Below, piece by piece: positions 1 to 8,551 of a DNA stretch of 64,000 nucleotides (its first letter is position 1; each line of letters opens with the position of its first letter). The stretch covers positions 824,161 to 888,160 of the forward strand of contig NZ_JYKO02000001.1 in assembly GCF_000949385.2 (NCBI RefSeq). The letters are read 5' to 3'. Source of the DNA: Pseudomonas sp. LFM046 (GTDB taxonomy: Bacteria; Pseudomonadota; Gammaproteobacteria; Pseudomonadales; Pseudomonadaceae). The position numbers and the translations under genes are program-made. The notes beneath the pieces are model-generated. The model was not told the origin of the DNA, ran no database searches, and saw only the letters and a program-made list of their open reading frames with translations.

Positions 1-1
1 T

Positions 2-256
2 CTGGATTCACGCCTCGCCCTGCCGCGCCGGAGCAGCCCGCGCATTCGTGTGCCCGCGGGCAGCCTGGCCATCGCCGAACGCCAGACGGCCATCTATCCA
101 CAGGCCTCCCCCGGCGGCTGGCACCTGCTCGGGCTCTGTCCCTGGGTTCTGTTCGATGCCCATCGCGAGCCGCCTTGCCCGCTGGCGCTGGGGGACAGGG
201 TGCGCTTCGTCGCCATTGACGAAGCCCGCTACCGCGCTGAAGGAGGCGAAGCATGA
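2..256 (+). CDS. pxpB: 5-oxoprolinase subunit B (KipI family), C-terminal part only
   Basis: Only the last 84 residues are present; the gene enters from the left edge with no start in view. The C-terminus has the usual KipI/PxpB tail, with a PGGWHLLG stretch followed by LFD and a GDRVRFV ending. In characterised bacteria PxpB works with PxpA and PxpC to open 5-oxoproline (pyroglutamate) to glutamate using ATP in the cytoplasm. Its stop overlaps the start of the next gene by 4 nt (ATGA), typical of the pxpB-pxpC pair. Family assignment is firm from the tail and the neighbour; the N-terminal domain cannot be judged here. Confidence 0.85.
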   Translation: MDSRLALPRRSSPRIRVPAGSLAIAERQTAIYPQASPGGWHLLGLCPWVLFDAHREPPCPLALGDRVRFVAIDEARYRAEGGEA

Positions 257-1173
257 GCGGCTTGCGGGTGGTCAAGGCCGGCCCCCTGAGCCTGCTGCAG
301 GACGCCGGCCGACTGGGCTGGCAACACCTTGGCGTCTCTCCGGCCGGTCCCATGGACCCCTTGGCCGCGGCGTGGGCCAACCGGCTGCTGGACAATTCCC
401 GGACGTGCGCGGTGCTGGAAATCGCCCTGGGCGGAGTGGAACTGGAGGCGGAAGAGGCGCTCTGGGTGGCGCTGGCCGGTGCCGACATGCCGCTGACGGT
501 GGACAACGAACCGCGCCTCAACTGGTCGAGATTCCGCCTGGAAGCGGGTCAGCGCCTGCGGATCGGGTTCGCCCGCAGTGGTCAGCGGATTTACCTGGCG
601 CTGGTGGACGGCATTCGCGCCGAACCGGTACTGGGCAGCGTCGCCTGCCAGATGCGCGAGGGCCTTGGCGGGCTGGATGGCGAAGGTAGCCGACTGGTTG
701 AGGGTGATGTGCTCATGGGCGGTGCCGGTGAGTTCTCCTCGGGCGCCAGCGTGCCCTGGCCGTGGCAGCCGGACTACAAGGCCGCGCAACTGCTACGGGT
801 GCTGATCGGCGGTGACGCGGCCAGCTTCGCTGAGGAACAGGCGCGGGCATTCTTCGAACAGCCCTGGCAGCTCAGCCCGCAGTCCGACCGAATGGGCGCG
901 CGGCTCCAGGGGGACCCCATCCTCGCCCCGCATCGGCAGTGGTCTCAAGGCGTGGTCAGCGGCGCGATCCAGGTGCCGCCGGACGGACAGCCCATCGTGC
1001 TCATGGCCGACCGCCAGACCATGGGCGGCTATCCCATCCTCGGCTGGGTACACCCGCTCGACCTTGGGCGCCTGGCGCAATGCCCGGCGAACCAGGTGCT
1101 GCGTTTCATCGCCATGAGCCTGGAAGATGCCCAGGACGAGTTGCGGGAGTTCTATCGGTTCTTTGGGCGGTAG
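253..1173 (+). CDS. pxpC: 5-oxoprolinase subunit C (KipA / biotin-dependent carboxyltransferase-like)
   Basis: A protein of 306 residues, the normal length for PxpC/KipA. The N-terminal LLQDAGRLGWQHLGVSPAGPMD stretch is a family hallmark (aligned around residues 14-35), and so is the late GQPIVLMADRQTMGGYP segment near residues 240-260. PxpC is the partner of PxpB in the ATP-dependent 5-oxoprolinase. The ATG overlaps the pxpB stop, so the two are translationally coupled. The 3' end converges on an Lrp-type regulator gene with 37 nt between. Older annotations call such proteins urea amidolyase-related or allophanate hydrolase subunit 2; the tandem small-subunit arrangement favours PxpC. Confidence 0.88.
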   Translation: MSGLRVVKAGPLSLLQDAGRLGWQHLGVSPAGPMDPLAAAWANRLLDNSRTCAVLEIALGGVELEAEEALWVALAGADMPLTVDNEPRLNWSRFRLEAGQRLRIGFARSGQRIYLALVDGIRAEPVLGSVACQMREGLGGLDGEGSRLVEGDVLMGGAGEFSSGASVPWPWQPDYKAAQLLRVLIGGDAASFAEEQARAFFEQPWQLSPQSDRMGARLQGDPILAPHRQWSQGVVSGAIQVPPDGQPIVLMADRQTMGGYPILGWVHPLDLGRLAQCPANQVLRFIAMSLEDAQDELREFYRFFGR

Positions 1174-1210
1174 GATTTCACCCCCCTGCAGAAGAGCAGT
1201 TCTCCCCTGT

Positions 1211-1693
1211 CTATTTCGGCAGGTGATTTAGCGGCAAAGGCGACGGCGCCTTCACTGTCTGGATGGCGAAGTTGCTGCGGATATCGCTGACCCCGGGAAG
1301 CCTGAGCAGGGTGCCGGTGAGGAAGTGTTCGTAGGCGCGCAGGTCCGGCACCACCACCTGCAGCAGGAAGTCCGACTCCCCCGAAACCAGATGCACCGAG
1401 ATCACTTCCGGCAGGTTGATCACCGCCTCGCGGAATGCATCGGCCTGTTCCTGATGGTGGCGCTCCACCTTGATCCCGACGAATACCGTCAGCCCCAGGC
1501 CGACTTCGTCGCGGTCCAGGCTGGCGTGGTAGCCACGGATCACTCCGGCCTCTTCCAGTAGACGTACCCGACGCAGGCAGGGGGAGGCGGACAGGCCGAT
1601 TTCATCTGCCAGTTGCACGTTGCTGAGGCGCCCGTCGCGCTGCAGGGCGGCGAGAATCCGGTGGTCCAGAGCGTCGAGTTTGAGTTTTGGCAT
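1211..1693 (-). CDS. Lrp/AsnC-family transcriptional regulator
   Basis: A 160-residue protein with the standard Lrp plan. An N-terminal winged helix-turn-helix (about residues 5-60; LDALDHRILAALQRDGRLSN, then a recognition helix with SASPCLRRVRLLEE) is followed by a RAM/AsnC ligand-binding domain (about 65-150). The start at 1693 has an AGG element about 7 nt upstream. It is divergent from a LysE-family exporter gene 134 nt away, a common pairing in which the regulator senses an amino acid and controls its export. The effector is not visible from sequence. It is not the global Lrp by any evidence here. Confidence 0.85.
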   Translation of the reverse strand: MPKLKLDALDHRILAALQRDGRLSNVQLADEIGLSASPCLRRVRLLEEAGVIRGYHASLDRDEVGLGLTVFVGIKVERHHQEQADAFREAVINLPEVISVHLVSGESDFLLQVVVPDLRAYEHFLTGTLLRLPGVSDIRSNFAIQTVKAPSPLPLNHLPK

Positions 1694-1826
1694 ATATGGC
1701 CTGAGCTGATTTGATTTGTTGGCAGGAAATGCCAGAAATCATGACTGTGCTAGTCAAATACGCAAGCACCTGCCCCGGTCTTCAGCCCTAGAATTTTTCC
1801 TCCAATCACCGATTCGGAGTGAAGAA
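1694..1826. promoter_or_regulatory. Divergent control region between the Lrp-type regulator and LysE exporter
   Basis: 133 nt separate the two divergent starts. It holds a perfect inverted repeat TGGCA-GGAAA-TGCCA at 1720-1734, with 5-nt arms and a 5-nt loop, which could be half of an Lrp-family site. GGAG at 1816-1819 is the ribosome binding site of the exporter. Binding by the neighbouring regulator is inference from gene arrangement. Confidence 0.4.
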
Positions 1827-2444
1827 ATGACCGGCTTTCTCATCGCCCTGGCGGTGGTCTACCTGCTACCCGGGCCGGACATGATCCTCCTGCTGCAAAC
1901 CGGCGCCCGCGAAGGGCGAAGCATGGCCCTGGCCACCGCCCTGGGCCTTGCGCTGGCTCGCAGCTGCCATGTGGCGCTCGCCGGGCTCGGCCTGGCCGTT
2001 CTGTTCAAGACCGCCCCCTGGACCTTCGACCTGGTTCGCCTGGGCGGCGCCGGCTACCTGCTCTGGATCGGTATGCGCCTGCTCCAGTCACAGACTTCCG
2101 TCCTGGCGATCGAAGGCGGGCAACCGCCATCGCGGGCCTATTGGCAGGCCCTGCGTCGGGGCCTGTTCACCAACCTGTTGAACCCCAAGGCGCTGGTGTT
2201 CTGCTCGGTGCTGCTGCCGCAGTTCGTCAGCCCGGAGGCTGGGCCGCTGGCCATGCAGTTCGCCCTGCTGGGCGCGGTGCTGGTGGTCGTGGGGCTGCTT
2301 TTCGACGCCGTCTATGCACTGACGGGAGAGGGGCTGGGCCGCTGGTTGGGAAGCCGGCCGCTGGTGCAGCGGGTGCAGCAGTGGATGTTCGGCGGGGTGC
2401 TGGTGGGGTTCGGGGTGAGGTTGGCGGTGTTGCGGGATCTTTGA
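1827..2444 (+). CDS. LysE/RhtB-family amino-acid exporter
   Basis: 205 residues from the ATG at 1827, which has GGAG 7 nt upstream. The frame is open further upstream, but that would run through the promoter. The family signature PGPDMILLLQTGAREGRS lies at about residues 13-30, where LysE/RhtB proteins carry their conserved PGP motif. A later FTNLLNPKALVFC segment is also typical. Five to six hydrophobic segments are visible. Such proteins export amino acids or homoserine-type compounds from the cytoplasm. Control by the divergent Lrp-type regulator is likely; the substrate is unknown. Confidence 0.85.
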   Translation: MTGFLIALAVVYLLPGPDMILLLQTGAREGRSMALATALGLALARSCHVALAGLGLAVLFKTAPWTFDLVRLGGAGYLLWIGMRLLQSQTSVLAIEGGQPPSRAYWQALRRGLFTNLLNPKALVFCSVLLPQFVSPEAGPLAMQFALLGAVLVVVGLLFDAVYALTGEGLGRWLGSRPLVQRVQQWMFGGVLVGFGVRLAVLRDL

Positions 2445-2475
2445 ACACCGTGCTTTTCCCTTGCGGGGTCGAACT

Positions 2476-2604
2476 CATTCGCGATGATCCGTAGGTTGGG
2501 CCGGGTGGCGTTCCGCTGAGGTACGAAGCCCAGCGTAGCGGTGCCCCAGGAACCGTTGGGCCTCGCTACGCTCGGCGCCAACCTACGAAGACACTTCGCG
2601 AATG
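2476..2604. repeat. REP-like paired inverted repeat between lysE and dppF genes
   Basis: Outer arms CATTCGCGA (2476-2484) and TCGCGAATG (2596-2604) are exact reverse complements. Inner arms CGTAGGTTGG (2490-2499) and CCAACCTACG (2578-2587) are too. The layout is that of two REP units in inverted orientation (a BIME-like pair) filling the space between convergent genes. The CATTCGCGAATG core recurs elsewhere in this window. No RAYT transposase gene is present here. Confidence 0.7.
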
Positions 2605-2613
2605 CATTCGGCC

Positions 2614-3585
2614 CTACACGTTGATCGTCTCCACGTTGTGGCACGCCACCTGGCGGGCGTCGATCAGGCGCAGTTCCGGCACTTCCACCTTGCAGCGCTC
2701 GGTCGCGTACGGGCAGCGCTTGTGGAAGGCGCAGCCGGGCGGCGGGTCCAGGGGGTTGGGCAGTTCGCCGGCGATCTTGATCTTCGGCTTGCTCGGGTCC
2801 GGGTGGATGGCGGGCGTGGCCGACAGCAGGGCCTTGGTGTAGGGGTGCAGCGGACGTTCGTAGATCAGCTCGCTGGGGCCCATTTCCGCCGGGCGGCCGA
2901 GGTACATCACCAGCACGTCGTTGGCGACGTGGCGCACCACCGCGAGGTTGTGGGAGATGAACACGTAGCCGGTGTTGTAGCGCTCCTGCAGGTCCATGAA
3001 GAGGTTGAGCACCTGGGCCTGGATCGACACGTCCAGGGCCGAGGTGGGCTCGTCCGCCACCAGCACCTTGGGGTTGAGCATCATGGCGCGGGCGAGCGCG
3101 ATGCGCTGGCGCTGGCCGCCGGAGAACATATGCGGGTAGCGCTGGTAGTGCTCGGGGCGCAGGCCCACTTGCTGCATCATCGCCTGCACCTGTTCGCGGC
3201 GTTCATTGCGCGACAGGCTGGTGTTGATCAGCAGCGGCTCGGCCAACTGGTCGCCCACCTTCTGCCGCGGGTTGAGCGAGGCATAGGGGTTCTGGAAGAC
3301 CATCTGTACGTCGCGGCGCAGCTGCTTGAGTTGGTCCTTGCTGGCGCCTGTCACTTCCTGGCCGGCGATCTGCAGGGAGCCGGAGCTGGGCTCTTCGATC
3401 AGCGTCAGGGCACGGGCCAAGGTGGACTTGCCACAGCCGGATTCGCCGACCACGGCCAGGGTCTTGCCGGCTTCCAGGTCGAAGGAAACCCCATTCAGGG
3501 CGCGAACCAGCGCGTTGGGCTTGAACATGCCACGGGCGATTTCGTAGTGGCGGTGCAGGTCGCGGGCGGTCAATACGGCACTCAT
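2614..3585 (-). CDS. dppF: Dipeptide ABC transporter ATP-binding protein DppF
   Basis: 323 residues with a complete ABC ATPase: Walker [10 protein letters not shown] at 47-55, signature FSGGQ at 154-158 and Walker B VLVADEP at 174-180. The C-terminus carries the Cys-rich oligopeptide-transporter extension (CAFHKRCPY). Its N-terminus ([20 protein letters not shown]) is DppF/OppF-like. Its ATG overlaps the dppD stop by 4 nt. Together with DppD it energises dipeptide import through DppB-DppC. It is the last gene of the minus-strand operon dppA-dppB-dppC-dppD-dppF. Confidence 0.92.
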   Translation of the reverse strand: MSAVLTARDLHRHYEIARGMFKPNALVRALNGVSFDLEAGKTLAVVGESGCGKSTLARALTLIEEPSSGSLQIAGQEVTGASKDQLKQLRRDVQMVFQNPYASLNPRQKVGDQLAEPLLINTSLSRNERREQVQAMMQQVGLRPEHYQRYPHMFSGGQRQRIALARAMMLNPKVLVADEPTSALDVSIQAQVLNLFMDLQERYNTGYVFISHNLAVVRHVANDVLVMYLGRPAEMGPSELIYERPLHPYTKALLSATPAIHPDPSKPKIKIAGELPNPLDPPPGCAFHKRCPYATERCKVEVPELRLIDARQVACHNVETINV

Positions 3586-4556
3586 CGCGCCACCTCGATC
3601 AGGTTAAGGGGATAGAAGCAGCGCACCGCGCCATGGGCGTGCGGTTCCAGCGTCGGGCGCTGGGCCACGCAGTTGGATTGGCCGTAGGGGCAGCGCGGCG
3701 ACAGCAGGCAGCCGTGAGGCCGGTCGTAGCGGCCGGGAACGATGCCCGGCAGGGTGGACAGGCGATGGGCGCCCAGGCTGTGCTCGGGAATGGCCTTGAG
3801 CAGGGCTTCGGTATAGGGGTGGGTGGGGGCGTCGAACAGGCGCGGCACTTCGCCGATTTCCACGGCCTGCCCGGCGTACATCACGCAGACGCGGTCGGCG
3901 GTTTCGGCCACCACGGCGAGGTCGTGGGTGATCAGCACCAGGCCCATGCCCTGGTCCCGCTGCAGGTCCAGCAACAGGTCCATGATCTGCGCCTGGATGG
4001 TCACGTCCAGTGCGGTGGTGGGCTCGTCGGCGATCAGCAGCTTGGGCTCGGCAGCGATGGCCATGGCAATGGCCACGCGCTGGCTCATGCCGCCGGAGAG
4101 CTGGTGCGGGTAGGCGTCGAGTCGGCTGGCGGCGCCGGGAATCTCCACCCGTTCCAGCAGTTGCAGCGCGCGCTGGCGGGCGGCCTTGCCCTTGAGCCCC
4201 AGGTGCTGGTGCAGCACTTCCTCGATCTGGAAGCCCACGGTGTAGCTGGGGTTGAGGGCGGTCATCGGGTCCTGGAAGACCATGGCCAGGTCCTTGCCGA
4301 CGATATGGCGGCGCTGCTTGCCCTTGAGGCTGAGCATGTCGTGGCCGTCAAAGCGCAGGCTGTCGGCGGTCACGCGGCCGGGGGCGTCGATCAGGCCCAT
4401 CAGGGCCATCATGGTCACGGACTTGCCGGAGCCGGACTCGCCGACGATGGCCAGCACTTCGCCCTTGTTCACCGACAGGTCGAGGCCGTCGACCACAGGT
4501 ACCGCATTGGCGTCGCCGAAGCGCACGCTGAGGTTCTTGATGTCCAGAAGGCTCAT
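3582..4556 (-). CDS. dppD: Dipeptide ABC transporter ATP-binding protein DppD
   Basis: 324 residues from the ATG at 4556. That start has GAGGAG 6 nt upstream and leaves 10 nt to the dppC stop; an in-frame ATG at 4577 would overlap dppC and has no such site. Walker A GESGSGKS, an LSGGM-type signature and Walker [13 protein letters not shown] are visible, followed by the OppD-type Cys cluster [14 protein letters not shown] near the C-terminus. It pairs with DppF as the second nucleotide-binding subunit. Both subunits are encoded head-to-tail in the operon. Confidence 0.92.
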   Translation of the reverse strand: MSLLDIKNLSVRFGDANAVPVVDGLDLSVNKGEVLAIVGESGSGKSVTMMALMGLIDAPGRVTADSLRFDGHDMLSLKGKQRRHIVGKDLAMVFQDPMTALNPSYTVGFQIEEVLHQHLGLKGKAARQRALQLLERVEIPGAASRLDAYPHQLSGGMSQRVAIAMAIAAEPKLLIADEPTTALDVTIQAQIMDLLLDLQRDQGMGLVLITHDLAVVAETADRVCVMYAGQAVEIGEVPRLFDAPTHPYTEALLKAIPEHSLGAHRLSTLPGIVPGRYDRPHGCLLSPRCPYGQSNCVAQRPTLEPHAHGAVRCFYPLNLIEVAR

Positions 4557-4566
4557 GGCGGGCTCC

Positions 4567-5472
4567 TCAGACTGCATTCTTGAGTTTCGGGTCGAGCGCG
4601 TCGCGCAGGCCGTCGCCCATCAGGTTGATCGCCAGTACGCTGAGCAGGATGGTCAGGCCGGGCAGCGAGACCACCCACCAGGCGCGTTCGATGTAGTCGC
4701 GCGCGGAGGCCAGCATGGTGCCCCACTCGGGGGTGGGCGGCTGTACGCCGAGGCCGAGGAAGCCCAGGGCGGCGGCGTCGAGGATCGCCGAGGAGAAGCT
4801 CAGGGTGGCCTGGACGATGAGCGGCGCCATGCAGTTGGGCAGCACGGTGACGAACATCAGGCGCAGCAGGCCGGCGCCGGCCAGGCGCGAGGCCGTCACG
4901 TAGTCGCGATTCAGCTCGCCCATGACCGAGGCGCGGGTCAGGCGCACGTAGGAGGGCAGGGAGACGACGGCGATGGCGATCACGGTGTTGATCAGGCCTG
5001 GGCCGAGGATGGCGACGATGGCCACCGCCAGCAGCAGCGAGGGCAGGGCCAGCATGATGTCCATCAGGCGCATGATCGACGGGCCCAGCAGGCGCGGGAA
5101 GAAGCCCGCAACCAGACCGAGGAGGATGCCGGGGATCAGCGACATGAGCACCGAGGTCAGGCCGATCAGCAGGGACAGCCGGGCGCCGTGGATCAGGCGC
5201 GAGAGTACGTCGCGGCCCAGTTCGTCGGTGCCGAGGAGGAACTGCGCGTGGCCGCCTTCCAACCAGGACGGCGGGGTCAGCAGGAAGTCGCGGAACTGCT
5301 CGCTGGGGTCATGGGGTGCGACCCAGGGGGCGAAGAGGGCGCAGATCACGATCAGGATCATGAAGGCGAGGCCGCCGACAGCGCCCTTGTTGTGGGAGAA
5401 GGCCTTCCAGAACTCCTTCAGCGGGGACGGGTAGAGGATGCTCGGGTCGACCTGGGGTTGCATTGTGGTCAC
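4567..5472 (-). CDS. dppC: Dipeptide ABC transporter permease DppC
   Basis: 301 residues. A cytoplasmic N-terminus is followed by a membrane segment at about 35-55, a periplasmic loop with [24 protein letters not shown] (typical OppC/DppC) and further helices. The EAA-loop region [13 protein letters not shown] typical of DppC lies near residue 220. It forms the translocation pore with DppB. It begins 11 nt after dppB. Confidence 0.92.
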   Translation of the reverse strand: MTTMQPQVDPSILYPSPLKEFWKAFSHNKGAVGGLAFMILIVICALFAPWVAPHDPSEQFRDFLLTPPSWLEGGHAQFLLGTDELGRDVLSRLIHGARLSLLIGLTSVLMSLIPGILLGLVAGFFPRLLGPSIMRLMDIMLALPSLLLAVAIVAILGPGLINTVIAIAVVSLPSYVRLTRASVMGELNRDYVTASRLAGAGLLRLMFVTVLPNCMAPLIVQATLSFSSAILDAAALGFLGLGVQPPTPEWGTMLASARDYIERAWWVVSLPGLTILLSVLAINLMGDGLRDALDPKLKNAV

Positions 5473-5483
5473 GTCAGGTCTCC

Positions 5484-6494
5484 TTAACGCTGATGGCGGA
5501 TGCGCGGGTTAACCAGGCCGTAGAGGATGTCCACGACGAAGTTCACCAGGATGACCAGGCAGGCGATCAGCAGGATGCCGTTCTGCACCACCGGGTAGTC
5601 GCGGGCGCCAATGGCCTCGATCAGCCATTTGCCGATGCCGGGCCAGGAGAAGATGGTTTCCGTCAGCACGGCACCGGCGAGCAGGGTGCCCACCTGCAGG
5701 CCGAACACGGTGATCACCGGGATCAGCGCGTTGCGCAGGCCATGGACGAAGACTACGCGGGCCGGCGACAGGCCCTTGGCGCGGGCGGTGCGCACGTAGT
5801 CCTCGCGCAGCACTTCGAGCATCGCCGAACGGGTCATCCGGGCGATCACCGCCAACGGGATGGTACCCAGCACGATGGCGGGCAGGATCAGGTGACGCAG
5901 GGCGTCGACGAAGGAGCCTTCCTCATCGCTGAGGAGGGTGTCGATGAGCATGAAGCCGGTCTTCGGCTCGATGTCGTAGAGCAGGTCGATGCGCCCGGAC
6001 ACCGGCGTCCAGCCCAGGCCCACGGAGAAGAACATGATCAGCAGCAGGCCCCACCAGAAGATCGGCATGGAGTAACCCGCCAGCGAGATGCCCATCACGC
6101 CGTGGTCGAATAGCGAACCGCGCTTGAGCGCAGCGATTACCCCGGCGAGCACCCCGAGGGTGCCGGCGAAGATCAGCGCGGCGATGGCCAGTTCCAGGGT
6201 GGCGGGGAAGAGGGTGAGGAATTCGTGCCAGACGCCTTCGCGGGTGCGCAGCGATTCGCCCAGGTCGCCCTGTGCCAGCTTGCCGACGTAGTCCAGATAC
6301 TGTTGCGGCAGCGGTTTGTTGAGGCCGAGGCGTTCCATGGCCTGGGCGTGCATTTCCGGGTCGACCCGGCGCTCACCCATCATCACTTCCACCGGATCGC
6401 CGGGGATCAGGCGGATCAGGGCGAAGGTGAGCAGGGTGACGCCGAAGAAGGTGGGGATCAGAAGCCCCAGTCGGCGTGCAATGAAACTCAGCAT
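5484..6494 (-). CDS. dppB: Dipeptide ABC transporter permease DppB
   Basis: 336 residues, the usual DppB length. It starts with a membrane segment (MLSFIARRLGLLIPTFFGVT) and shows the conserved LIPGDPVEVMMG motif. The EAA-like stretch SPARVVFVHGLRNALIPVITV lies near residues 245-265. It forms the inner-membrane channel with DppC. It is the first of the core genes; a 203-nt gap with strong hairpins separates it from the binding-protein gene upstream. In P. aeruginosa (from memory) opdP and dppA4 occupy that position. Confidence 0.92.
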   Translation of the reverse strand: MLSFIARRLGLLIPTFFGVTLLTFALIRLIPGDPVEVMMGERRVDPEMHAQAMERLGLNKPLPQQYLDYVGKLAQGDLGESLRTREGVWHEFLTLFPATLELAIAALIFAGTLGVLAGVIAALKRGSLFDHGVMGISLAGYSMPIFWWGLLLIMFFSVGLGWTPVSGRIDLLYDIEPKTGFMLIDTLLSDEEGSFVDALRHLILPAIVLGTIPLAVIARMTRSAMLEVLREDYVRTARAKGLSPARVVFVHGLRNALIPVITVFGLQVGTLLAGAVLTETIFSWPGIGKWLIEAIGARDYPVVQNGILLIACLVILVNFVVDILYGLVNPRIRHQR

Positions 6495-6572
6495 TTGAGC
6501 GAATCACTCCTCATCATTTTGATGCCGGCCGGTAAATCTGGCCGTTCCCAGCAGTTTAGGCCGCGTGGGTAA

Positions 6573-6606
6573 AGGCGCCGCCCCGACAGTGTCGGGGGCG
6601 GCGCCT
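6573..6606. terminator. Large GC-rich hairpin between the binding-protein gene and dppB
   Basis: An inverted repeat with 16-nt arms and one bulged G: AGGCGCCGCCCCGACA, then TGTCGGGG-G-CGGCGCCT. There is no U-tract on the minus-strand transcript side, so it is more likely an mRNA stabiliser or attenuator than a full intrinsic terminator. Such hairpins often set a high ratio of binding protein to permease in ABC operons; that role is inference here. Confidence 0.55.
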
Positions 6607-6670
6607 GGCGTTCGTTGTGGCAGGTGAGATAAGCCTCGTCCGGTCTGATGCCGGTCTGAGGTATGCAAGA

Positions 6671-6692
6671 AGAGGCCGGTTGCCCGGCCTCT
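6671..6692 (-). terminator. Hairpin just after the dppA3-type gene
   Basis: Read on the minus strand: AGAGGCCGG-GCAA-CCGGCCTCT followed by TCTTGC. It starts 6 nt after the stop of the binding-protein gene. The following tract is only partly T-rich, so it may be a leaky terminator that lets some transcripts continue into dppB. Confidence 0.6.
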
Positions 6693-6697
6693 TTGGC

Positions 6698-8299
6698 TTA
6701 GCGCTGGCTGGAGACGCCGTAGAAGGAGTTCAGACCGAACGGGCTGATCTTGTAGTCCTGTACGTCTTTGCGCATCGGCTGGTAGACGGTGGAGTGGGCG
6801 ATCGGGGTGATCGGCACCGCGTCTTTCAGGAGGTGCTGGGCCTGCTTGTACATCTCGGTGCGCTTGGCCTGGTCCGGGGTGGCCTTGGCCTGCTTGATCA
6901 GCTTGTCGTAGGCGGGGTCGCACCACTTGGAGAAGTTGTTGCCGCTGACCGCGTCGCAGCCGTACAGGGTGCCCAGCCAGTTGTCCGGGTCACCGTTGTC
7001 GCCGCTCCAGCCGATCAGCATGGCGTCGTGCTCGCCGCCCTTGGAGCGCTTGATGTACTCGCCCCACTCGTAGCTGACGATCTTCGCCTTGATGCCGACC
7101 TTGGCCCAGTCGGCCTGGAGCATTTCGGCCATCAGCTTGGCGTTGGGGTTGTACGGGCGCTGCACCGGCATGGCCCAGAGGGTGATTTCGGTGCCTTCGG
7201 CCACGCCGGCGGCCTTCAGCAGCTCCTTGGCCTTTTCCGGGTTGTAGCCGGCGTCCTTGATGGTCTCGTCGTAGGACCACTGGGTCGGCGGCATGCCGTT
7301 CACCGCCAGTTGGCCGGCGCCCTGGTAGACGGCGTCGATGATGGCTTTCTTGTTCACCGCCATGTCCAGCGCCTGACGCACTTCCAGCTTGTCGAACGGC
7401 TTGTGGGTGACGTTGTAGGCGATGTAGCCGAGGTTGAAGCCCGGCTGCGACGGCATCTTCAGGTTCGGGTCCTGCTTCAGCGCGTCCAGGTCGGCCGGGC
7501 GCGGGAACAGGGTGACCTGGCACTCGCCGGCCTTGAGCTTCTGCATGCGCACCGAGGCGTCGGTGTTGATGGCGAAGATCAGGTTGTCGATCTTCACGTC
7601 ACCGGGCTGCCAGTACTCCTTGTTGCCGGTGAAGCGGATCTGCGCGTCCTTCTGGTAGCGCTTGAAGACGAAGGGGCCGGTGCCCACGGGCTTCTGGTTG
7701 ATGTCGGCGGCCTTGCCGGCTTTCAGCAGCTGGTCGGCGTATTCGGCGGACTGGATCGAGGCGAAGCTCATCGCCAGGTTCTGGATGAAGGCGGCGTCGA
7801 CGCTGTTGAGGGTGAACTTGACGGTCTGGTCGTCGAGCTTCTCCACCTTGGCGATGTTGGCGTCCAGGCCCATGTCGGTGAAGTAGGGGAATTCGGTGGG
7901 GTACGCCTTCCGGAACGGGTGGTTCTTGTCGAGCATGCGCTGGAAGGTGAAGACCACGTCGTCGGCGTTGAAGTCGCGGGTCGGCTTGAAGTACTCGGTG
8001 GTGTGGAACTTCACGCCCGGGCGCAGGTGGAAGGTGTAGCTGAGGCCGTCGGAGGAGATGTCCCATTTCTCGGCCAGGCCCGGAATCACCGCGGTGCCGC
8101 CGCGTTCGAACTGGGTGAGGCGGTTGAAGATGGTCTCCGCGGTGGCATCGAAGTCGGTGCCGGTGGTGTATTGGCCCGGGTCGAAGCCGGCGGGGCTGCC
8201 TTCGGAGCAGAACACCAGGTTATTGGCGGCGTGGGAGAGGCCGGAGCCGAGCAGCAGGCCGGCGGCGATCATGGTCTTGAGCTTGTTTTTCTGACGCAT
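6698..8299 (-). CDS. dppA3: Periplasmic dipeptide-binding protein (SBP family 5), DppA3-like
   Basis: 533 residues with a Sec signal peptide (MRQKNKLKTMIAAGLLLGSG, cleavage expected after SHA). The family-5 solute-binding signature is present, including FNADDVVFTFQRMLD and the GWSGDNGDPDNWLGTLYGC ligand-pocket region. It delivers di- or tripeptides to DppBCDF. It is about 90% or more identical by eye to the 12196-13797 product, but shares only moderate similarity with the 10554-12140 product. Its position between psdR and dppB matches P. aeruginosa dppA3. An AACAACAACAAC run abuts GAGG upstream, and predicted PsdR operators lie near the promoter. Confidence 0.9.
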   Translation of the reverse strand: MRQKNKLKTMIAAGLLLGSGLSHAANNLVFCSEGSPAGFDPGQYTTGTDFDATAETIFNRLTQFERGGTAVIPGLAEKWDISSDGLSYTFHLRPGVKFHTTEYFKPTRDFNADDVVFTFQRMLDKNHPFRKAYPTEFPYFTDMGLDANIAKVEKLDDQTVKFTLNSVDAAFIQNLAMSFASIQSAEYADQLLKAGKAADINQKPVGTGPFVFKRYQKDAQIRFTGNKEYWQPGDVKIDNLIFAINTDASVRMQKLKAGECQVTLFPRPADLDALKQDPNLKMPSQPGFNLGYIAYNVTHKPFDKLEVRQALDMAVNKKAIIDAVYQGAGQLAVNGMPPTQWSYDETIKDAGYNPEKAKELLKAAGVAEGTEITLWAMPVQRPYNPNAKLMAEMLQADWAKVGIKAKIVSYEWGEYIKRSKGGEHDAMLIGWSGDNGDPDNWLGTLYGCDAVSGNNFSKWCDPAYDKLIKQAKATPDQAKRTEMYKQAQHLLKDAVPITPIAHSTVYQPMRKDVQDYKISPFGLNSFYGVSSQR

Positions 8300-8307
8300 G
8301 CGAACCT

Positions 8308-8320
8308 CGTTGTTGTTGTT
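8308..8320 (-). promoter_or_regulatory. Hfq/Crc-type A-rich motif at the dppA3 ribosome binding site
   Basis: On the minus strand AACAACAACAAC runs directly into GAGG (positions 8308-8305), 5 nt before the ATG at 8299. It contains perfect AAYAAYAA matches, the known Hfq/Crc catabolite-repression target in Pseudomonas. Translational repression during growth on preferred carbon sources is the expected effect, by inference. Confidence 0.65.
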
Positions 8321-8484
8321 CTGAGGGGCGGCGTACCAGGTGCCGGGACGGTCACCTGAACCTGGGCCTTTGTGGGCGCAGGCTGCCCGTCAATCGCAAG
8401 CCAAGGGGCCGGGTGCCGGCGTTCCGGGGCTGGCGATGGCGGCGGAGGGATACAGGATGCTGGAGCCTCGGCCGACCGTGGCCG

Positions 8485-8521
8485 AACTTAAGTGATGCTG
8501 AAATTAAGGTCAACTTAAATT
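8485..8521 (-). promoter_or_regulatory. Predicted PsdR operators overlapping the dppA3 promoter
   Basis: On the minus strand AATTTAAGT-TGA-CCTTAATTT (8521-8501) matches the mdpA operator at 16 of 18 arm positions. A second, weaker overlapping copy, AATTTCAGC-ATC-ACTTAAGTT, lies at 8505-8485. A promoter-like TTGACC (8513-8508), a 17-nt spacer and TAAGTT (8490-8485) lies inside the operators. The -10 match is weak. The link to PsdR is inferred from the repeat being shared by the two promoters flanking psdR. Confidence 0.6.
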
Positions 8522-8551
8522 CAGTAAGGCTTACTTCCTGGAACCGATCGG

